From Actinoplanes sp040639655 (GTDB lineage: Bacteria > Actinomycetota > Actinomycetes > Mycobacteriales > Micromonosporaceae), in the NCBI RefSeq assembly GCF_040639655.1, contig NZ_JBFAAI010000033.1, positions 35,428-99,427 on the forward strand: 64,000 nt of DNA. Direction: 5' to 3'. Shown here in pieces: positions 59,682 through 64,000 of the stretch. Below the pieces are notes generated by a model. It was not told the origin of the DNA. It ran no database searches and saw nothing but the letters and a program-made list of their open reading frames with translations. Numbering within the stretch: position 1 is the stretch's first letter; each line of letters starts with the position of its first letter. Position numbers and translations under genes: made by a program.

Positions 59682-59695
59682 TGGGATCGCTCCCA
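59682..59695. promoter_or_regulatory. LacI-type palindrome upstream of the polyester-hydrolase gene
   Basis: TGGGATCGCTCCCA is one base from TGGGAGCGCTCCCA, the CebR/CelR box of Streptomyces and Thermobifida. It lies 157 bp before the TTG start. Confidence 0.5.
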
Positions 59696-59851
59696 ATTAT
59701 CGGATCGGCGTCGTGCTTTCGCAGTTAATGTCCGGACCGCCGTCTCACAACGTCCGGCACCCATTGAGAACACCATTCCGGAACCTTCAGGATCCCTTGG
59801 CGAGCGGAATTCCCATTCCGTGCGCGATTCCGTCCGTACAAGGGAGAAGCT

Positions 59852-60748
59852 TTGTCCTCGAAGTTGAAGTCACGCCGTGCCCGGGTGCTCACCGGGGCGC
59901 TGGCCGCCGTCGCCCTGAGCGTCGCCGGCATCACCCTGATCCCGTCCGCGAACGCGGCGACCCAGGCGTTCCCCAAGGGCCCGGCCCCGAGCACCAGCAG
60001 CATCGAAGCGGTTCGAGGGCCGTTCGCCACCGCGCAGACCACCGTGTCCCGGCTCGCCGCCAGCGGTTTCGGCGGCGGCGACATCTACTACCCGACCGAC
60101 ACCAGCGCCGGGACCTTCGGCGCGGTGGTGATCGCACCCGGCTTCACCGCCTCGAAGTCGAGCATGGCCTGGCTCGCACCGCGGCTGGCCTCGCAAGGCT
60201 TCGTCGTGTTCAACATCGACACGCTGAGCACGTCCGACCAGCCCGACAGCCGCGGCCGGCAGCTGCTCGCCGCCGCCGACTACCTGACCGGCAGCAGCAG
60301 CGTCCGCAGCCGGGTCGACGCCACCCGGGTGGCCGTGGTCGGTCACTCGATGGGCGGCGGCGGCACCCTGGAGGCGTCCCGCACCCGCCCGTCGCTGCAG
60401 GCCGCGATCCCGCTCACGCCGTGGAACCTGACCAAGTCATGGAGCCGTAACACCGTGCCGACCCTGATCGTCGGCGCGGACGGCGACTCGGTGGCATCGG
60501 TCTCGTCGCACGCCGAGCCGTTCTACAACAGCCTGCCGGCCAGCCCCGGCAAGGCGTACCTGGAGCTCAACAACGCCAGCCACTTCGCGCCGAACAGCTC
60601 GAACACCACGATCGCGAAGCACAGCATCGCCTGGCTCAAGCTGTTCGTCGACAACGACACCCGCTACCAGCAGTTCGTCTGCCCCGGCCCGCGTGCCGGC
60701 CTGGCCGTCCAGGAGTACCGCAGCACCTGCGCCAACTTCACCATCTGA
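59852..60748 (+). CDS. Secreted polyester hydrolase / cutinase (PETase-type alpha/beta hydrolase)
   Basis: Secreted serine hydrolase of 298 residues, closely like the thermophilic actinomycete cutinases (Thermobifida Cut2, LCC) and bacterial PETases. Signal peptide to about 35. The catalytic triad fits: S166 in GHSMGGGG, D212 in VGADGDSVA and H244 in NNASHFAPN. Other shared landmarks are LAPRLASQGFVVFNIDT, the substrate Trp in TPWNLT (W191), H220/F224 in SHAEPFYNSLP, DNDTRYQQFVCPGP and a C277-C293 disulfide near the end. The oxyanion aromatic residue, usually Tyr in SPGYTA, is Phe (PGFTA, F98). Likely substrates are cutin and other aliphatic or aromatic polyesters. TTG start, GGGAG 5-6 nt upstream. 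Confidence 0.9.
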   Translation: MSSKLKSRRARVLTGALAAVALSVAGITLIPSANAATQAFPKGPAPSTSSIEAVRGPFATAQTTVSRLAASGFGGGDIYYPTDTSAGTFGAVVIAPGFTASKSSMAWLAPRLASQGFVVFNIDTLSTSDQPDSRGRQLLAAADYLTGSSSVRSRVDATRVAVVGHSMGGGGTLEASRTRPSLQAAIPLTPWNLTKSWSRNTVPTLIVGADGDSVASVSSHAEPFYNSLPASPGKAYLELNNASHFAPNSSNTTIAKHSIAWLKLFVDNDTRYQQFVCPGPRAGLAVQEYRSTCANFTI

Positions 60749-60774
60749 CCGCCGAAGCGGGCGCTGCTGCCGGA

Positions 60775-61383
60775 TCACGCCGGCAGCAGCGCCCGCAGAG
60801 CCGGCTCGGCCATCTCGAAGCTGATCTCCCGCATCCCCAGGATGTCGCTGTAGACCACCGACTCGATCAGCCGCACATAGAGGAACGCGCGCCGGCGCAT
60901 CTCCTCCGGTTCGCCGGTGAGCCCGGCCGCCTCGAAGATCTCCAACTGGGCGTCGACCGCCCGATGATGCACCCCGGTCCCCGTGGTGAGCAGCACCCGC
61001 GCCGCGGTCTGCGGCTCCTCGGCCACGAACTGCCGCAGCTGCTGCGCGCCGGCCATCAGCTCGGCGAACTGCCGGGACACCGCCAGCACCCGGTCGGCGC
61101 CCGTCCCGGTGGCCTCACCGGTCGCCTCGGCCAGGAAGATCCGCCCGATCGCCCAGAACACCTCGCCGAGCAGTGCGTCCCGGCTCCCGACCATCCGATA
61201 AAGGGTCGCCCGGCTGATCGCCAATTCACCGGCCAGCAGGTCCATATCAATGGTCGAGTGTTTCAGGTAATGCATCGCCGCGCCGCGCAGCAACGCGTCG
61301 GGATCCACCACACGACGAGGAGGCAAATCGAACTCCCTCCTATCCTTGAATGGTGTTCGGGGCCGAATCGTAACCACTGTCAT
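60775..61383 (-). CDS. TetR-family regulator (QsdR type)
   Basis: TetR-like protein of 202 residues. The helix-turn-helix is DMDLLAGELAISRATLYRMVGSRDALL (about 46-72); the C-terminal ligand domain ends in YVRLIESVVYSDILGMREISFEMAEPALRALL, a pattern of the QsdR subfamily. It sits between the polyester-hydrolase gene (convergent) and the HEAT gene (divergent, 23 bp between starts). A GTG two codons in (61377) has GGAGGG 7 nt upstream and is the better start. Confidence 0.85.
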   Translation of the reverse strand: MTVVTIRPRTPFKDRREFDLPPRRVVDPDALLRGAAMHYLKHSTIDMDLLAGELAISRATLYRMVGSRDALLGEVFWAIGRIFLAEATGEATGTGADRVLAVSRQFAELMAGAQQLRQFVAEEPQTAARVLLTTGTGVHHRAVDAQLEIFEAAGLTGEPEEMRRRAFLYVRLIESVVYSDILGMREISFEMAEPALRALLPA

Positions 61384-61393
61384 ACCCTCCGGC

Positions 61394-61399
61394 TAGGTT
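61394..61399 (+). promoter_or_regulatory. -10 box of a probable leaderless promoter
   Basis: TAGGTT ends 7 nt before the ATG at 61407. Confidence 0.5.
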
Positions 61400-61406
61400 C
61401 CCAGGC

Positions 61407-63341
61407 ATGCTGAACGATCTCGACGCGGTGGACTGGTCCGGGCTCGAGCACGCCTACGGGGCGGCCGACGACGTGCCCGGTCTGCTGCGTGCCCTCGCCG
61501 CCGGCGACCGTGAGGCGCTGTCCAGCCTGTACGGCAACATCTGGCACCAGGGCACGGTCTACGAGGCGACCGGCCACGCCGTGCCGTTCCTCGTCCGCAT
61601 CCTCGACCTTCAGTCCGCCGACCCGGGAGACGTGCTCGGGCTGCTCGCCTCGATCGCCGAGGGGTCGTCGTACCACGCCGTCCACCGGCCGCTGCTGCCC
61701 CGCTCCCGGCGCGACGACGACGAGGTCGCCGGACAGATGGAGACCGAGCTCGGCTGGGTCGCGGCCGCGGTCCGCGCGGTGGCCGCCGGGACGCCCGTCT
61801 ACCTGCGGCTGCTCGCCACCCACCCGGACGAGACCACCCGGGCCGCCGCGGCGCACCTGCTCGGGACGCTCGGCACCGGCCACGGAATCGCCGAGGAACT
61901 GCTGCGCGCCGCCGCCGGCGATCCGGCCGAGCCGGTCCGGGCAGCCGCGGTGCTGTCGTCGTACCCCTTCGGTGTCCCGGTGACCGGTTCGCTGACCGAC
62001 CGCGCGGCGCTGCCCCGCCTGGCCGCCGCGATCATCACGCTGGCCCGATCCGATGCGGACACCGAAGCCCTCGAGGCGATCATCGAACGGGACGCACCCG
62101 CCTGCCTGCACACCGTCGACCGGCTCCCGACCGGCACGGCCAACGGCCTGTCCTGGGTCGCCGACGCGGTCGCACCGCACTGGGACGTGCTGACCCGGCT
62201 CCTGACCGCCTGGCTGCGCCACCCCGACGCGACCGTACGAGAGGCCGCCGCCCGCGCCGCCGAGGTGCCGCTGCACGCCTGGCGCCCGGCCGCGGGAGCA
62301 CTGCTGCCGGCGTTGACCGCGGCGGCGCAGGACCCGGCCGACGCGGTCCGCGACCCGGCGCTGCGGCATCTCGCCGCCGTCGGCCGGGGCGCCGACCTGC
62401 TGTGGGCGGCCGCCGATCGGACTCCGCCGGCCGCCCGGCCGCGCGGATGGTTCGCCGAAGCCGGCCTCCCTCACATCGCGCTGACCTCGCTCGCGCGGCT
62501 GCGTGACCCGCGCGCCGACACCCGGCTCGCCGAGCTGCTGCGCGCCGGTACCCCGGAGCGCAACGAACTGGGGGACGCGGTCGACGCGCTCGGGCCGTGG
62601 GCCGTCGCGTGCCGGGAGGTGATCCTCGACGCCGTCGAGGCCGCTCCGGCCGGACACACCCGGGCATGGCTGATCCGGGCCGCCGGCCGGATCGGTGTGC
62701 CGGTCGCCGGTCTGGTGCCCATGCTGCGACGGCAACTCGCCGGTCATCCCCGGTCGGCCGGCACCCTCCTCGCCGGTCTGGGCCCGGCCGCGGCGGCCGC
62801 GTTACCCGAGCTCACCGATCTACGGTCCGGTGACGACGCCGACGATCAGCTGACCGCCGCGTACGCCCTGTGGCGGATCACCGGCGGCATCGACGACCTG
62901 CTCGGTCTGCTGCGCATCCACCTCCGCAAGCTGTGGGCGCTGGAGCTGCTGGCCGGGGTGGGTCCCGATGCGGCCGGACTCGCCGGGATGCTGCCACCGA
63001 TGTTCGAGGACGACAGCGAGTGGCGCGTGATCCATGCCGCGGTCGCGTACTGGCGGCTGACCGGCGACGCCGAGCCGGTGGTGCCGGTGCTGATCCGTCT
63101 CGTCGCGCCGATCCCGTGGGGTGTGCTCGCGGTGCGTACCCTCGCCGACATCGGCCCGGCCGCGCCGGCCGCTATCCCGGTGCTGCGGGAGCACGCCGCA
63201 TCGCCGTACCGGCAGGCGGGGAAGATCCCCGAGGACGACGGCTGGGCCGCTGTCTGCGCTCATGCCCTCGCCCGGGTCCGCGGGTCGGACCCGGGGCCCT
63301 GGCCCGAGGTCCCGGTGCCGGAGGCCTTCGCCTGTCCCTGA
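61407..63341 (+). CDS. HEAT-repeat protein
   Basis: Cytoplasmic all-helical repeat protein of 644 residues. Helical-pair units recur through its length (for example LLAIEAGLLPALTAAAQDPADAVRDPALRHLAAVG-like segments around 300 and DDSEWRVIHAAVAYWRLTGDAE near 540). Its opening WSGLEHAYGAADDVPGLLRALAAGDREALSSLYGNIWHQGTVYEAT is shared by a family of uncharacterised actinobacterial HEAT proteins. A binding or scaffold role is likely. Long antisense open frames here are by-products of GC bias. Confidence 0.8.
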   Translation: MLNDLDAVDWSGLEHAYGAADDVPGLLRALAAGDREALSSLYGNIWHQGTVYEATGHAVPFLVRILDLQSADPGDVLGLLASIAEGSSYHAVHRPLLPRSRRDDDEVAGQMETELGWVAAAVRAVAAGTPVYLRLLATHPDETTRAAAAHLLGTLGTGHGIAEELLRAAAGDPAEPVRAAAVLSSYPFGVPVTGSLTDRAALPRLAAAIITLARSDADTEALEAIIERDAPACLHTVDRLPTGTANGLSWVADAVAPHWDVLTRLLTAWLRHPDATVREAAARAAEVPLHAWRPAAGALLPALTAAAQDPADAVRDPALRHLAAVGRGADLLWAAADRTPPAARPRGWFAEAGLPHIALTSLARLRDPRADTRLAELLRAGTPERNELGDAVDALGPWAVACREVILDAVEAAPAGHTRAWLIRAAGRIGVPVAGLVPMLRRQLAGHPRSAGTLLAGLGPAAAAALPELTDLRSGDDADDQLTAAYALWRITGGIDDLLGLLRIHLRKLWALELLAGVGPDAAGLAGMLPPMFEDDSEWRVIHAAVAYWRLTGDAEPVVPVLIRLVAPIPWGVLAVRTLADIGPAAPAAIPVLREHAASPYRQAGKIPEDDGWAAVCAHALARVRGSDPGPWPEVPVPEAFACP

Positions 63342-63419
63342 CCTATCACCTGGGGTATAGCTGGGAATCCGGCCGCAGCGGGATCCGCCGGGGGTGCCCC
63401 GCCCGCCAGACTTTCTCCC

Positions 63420-63659
63420 ATGTCCACGATCGAAACGCGGGTAGAGAATAAGAACTCCTGGTCCGAGGTCTACTGGGAGTTCGGTGGCCTGGTGGGTTGT
63501 GTGCTCGGCACGGTCGTGCACGTGACGGCCCGGAACGGCCAGTTCGATGACACCGTGCTGCGCCACTGGTACTGGCAGGTGGCCGCCGTCCTGGCGGTGG
63601 TCGGGCTTCTCGAGCTCGTCCTGCACGCGACCGATCCGGCAAGATTCTTCCGGCGGTGA
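63420..63659 (+). CDS. Small two-helix membrane protein
   Basis: Unrecognised protein of 79 residues with two hydrophobic segments (FGGLVGCVLGTVVHVTA and WQVAAVLAVVGLLELVLHA) and a short charged N-terminus (MSTIETRVENKNSWSEVYWEF). No motif points to a function. Confidence 0.6.
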   Translation: MSTIETRVENKNSWSEVYWEFGGLVGCVLGTVVHVTARNGQFDDTVLRHWYWQVAAVLAVVGLLELVLHATDPARFFRR

Positions 63660-63740
63660 TGTCGAGAACGGCCACACGGCTCCGTCCCCGGTGTGAAGAG
63701 CGACCGGAATGGGTCGTACCAGCACCGAGGAGAACCTGTC

Positions 63741-64000
63741 ATGGCGAAGTATCTGCTGCTCAAGCACTACCGGGGCAACCCGGCCGCGGTCAACGACGTG
63801 CCGATGGACAAGTGGACGCCGGAGGAGGTCTCCGCCCACATCAAGTACATGAACGACTTCGCGGCCCGGCTGGAGGAGAGCGGCGAGTTCGTCAGTGGTG
63901 ACGCCCTCTCGCCGGAGGGGACGTGGGTCCGCTACGACGGGGAGGGCCGTCCGCCGGTCACCGACGGGCCGTTCGCCGAGACGAAGGATCTGATCGCCGG
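63741..64000 (+). CDS. YCII-related (DGPF) protein, 5' part
   Basis: The first 86 residues of a DGPF-type YCII protein; the window ends before the stop. It starts MAKYLLLKHYRGNPA, then MDKWTPEEVSAHIKYMNDF and the DGPF signature (VTDGPFAETKD). AGGAGA precedes the ATG by about 9 nt. Full members have about 120 residues and usually lie beside an ECF sigma factor, which may be just outside. Confidence 0.85.
   Translation, partial: MAKYLLLKHYRGNPAAVNDVPMDKWTPEEVSAHIKYMNDFAARLEESGEFVSGDALSPEGTWVRYDGEGRPPVTDGPFAETKDLIA

Noticed and set aside
1..64000. tRNA, rRNA, prophage or insertion sequence
   Set aside because: Reading both strands I found no cloverleaf-like sequence, transposase or phage structural gene.

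Overview
The window is about 70% GC, with dense genes, GTG and TTG starts and frequent 4-base ATGA/GTGA gene overlaps. The families present (LLM flavoenzymes, DUF1048/PadR, GH6 cellulase, VKOR/DsbA, NYN-LOTUS, STAS/anti-sigma ATPases) fit a filamentous actinomycete chromosome. Actinoplanes or another Micromonosporaceae is my best guess; this is inference from gene content, not a phylogenetic result. No rRNA, tRNA, CRISPR array, insertion sequence or prophage is visible. It reads as a chromosomal arm rich in secreted enzymes and regulators.

0-14 kb: Orn/Lys/Arg decarboxylase, LLM oxidoreductase, PRC-barrel protein, a PadR-DUF1048-DUF1048 operon behind direct repeats, secreted ricin-type lectin and lamin-tail proteins, GNAT, NYN-LOTUS protein, a lipoprotein, a DksA-like protein divergent from a PAS-EAL phosphodiesterase, a Tat-exported M28 peptidase and a membrane protein with CxxCxGxG motifs. 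14-27 kb: remnant of an extradiol dioxygenase with an intact palindromic operator, MsrA, serine hydrolase, ComB-like phosphatase, VOC protein, FGGY kinase, GNAT, internally deleted AHSA1 protein, anti-sigma-type ATPase divergent from a PAS-GAF sensor, MarR divergent from a long-chain prenyl diphosphate synthase, AlkB with its TetR, ankyrin and YCII proteins.

27-35 kb: membrane protein, M23 peptidase overlapping a frameshifted FAD monooxygenase, then a three-gene acyl-CoA carboxylase/HMG-CoA lyase operon (leucine-catabolism type) divergent from a TetR gene with a palindromic operator between them. 35-40 kb: a compact CDGSH / haem-oxygenase-like iron enzyme / YbdK-type ligase / NPPF methyltransferase cluster, the best candidate for an uncharacterised pathway, followed by STAS and ATPase switch proteins, the ATPase being frameshifted.

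40-64 kb: a CelR-type LacI regulator divergent from a secreted GH6 cellulase with a perfect palindromic operator, an MCP, a secreted lysozyme-like/FG-GAP protein, a large hybrid histidine kinase flanked by C-rich repeats, a CAP protein, a DnaJ-C-like membrane protein, GH5- and GH26-like hydrolases, a VIT1-type transporter, HAD hydrolase behind a perfect 27-bp inverted repeat, a DsbA-VKOR pair, a secreted polyester-hydrolase (PETase/cutinase) homologue, TetR, HEAT-repeat protein and a YCII protein cut by the window end. Many cytoplasmic genes carry a TANNNT -10 box 6-8 nt before the start codon and look leaderless.
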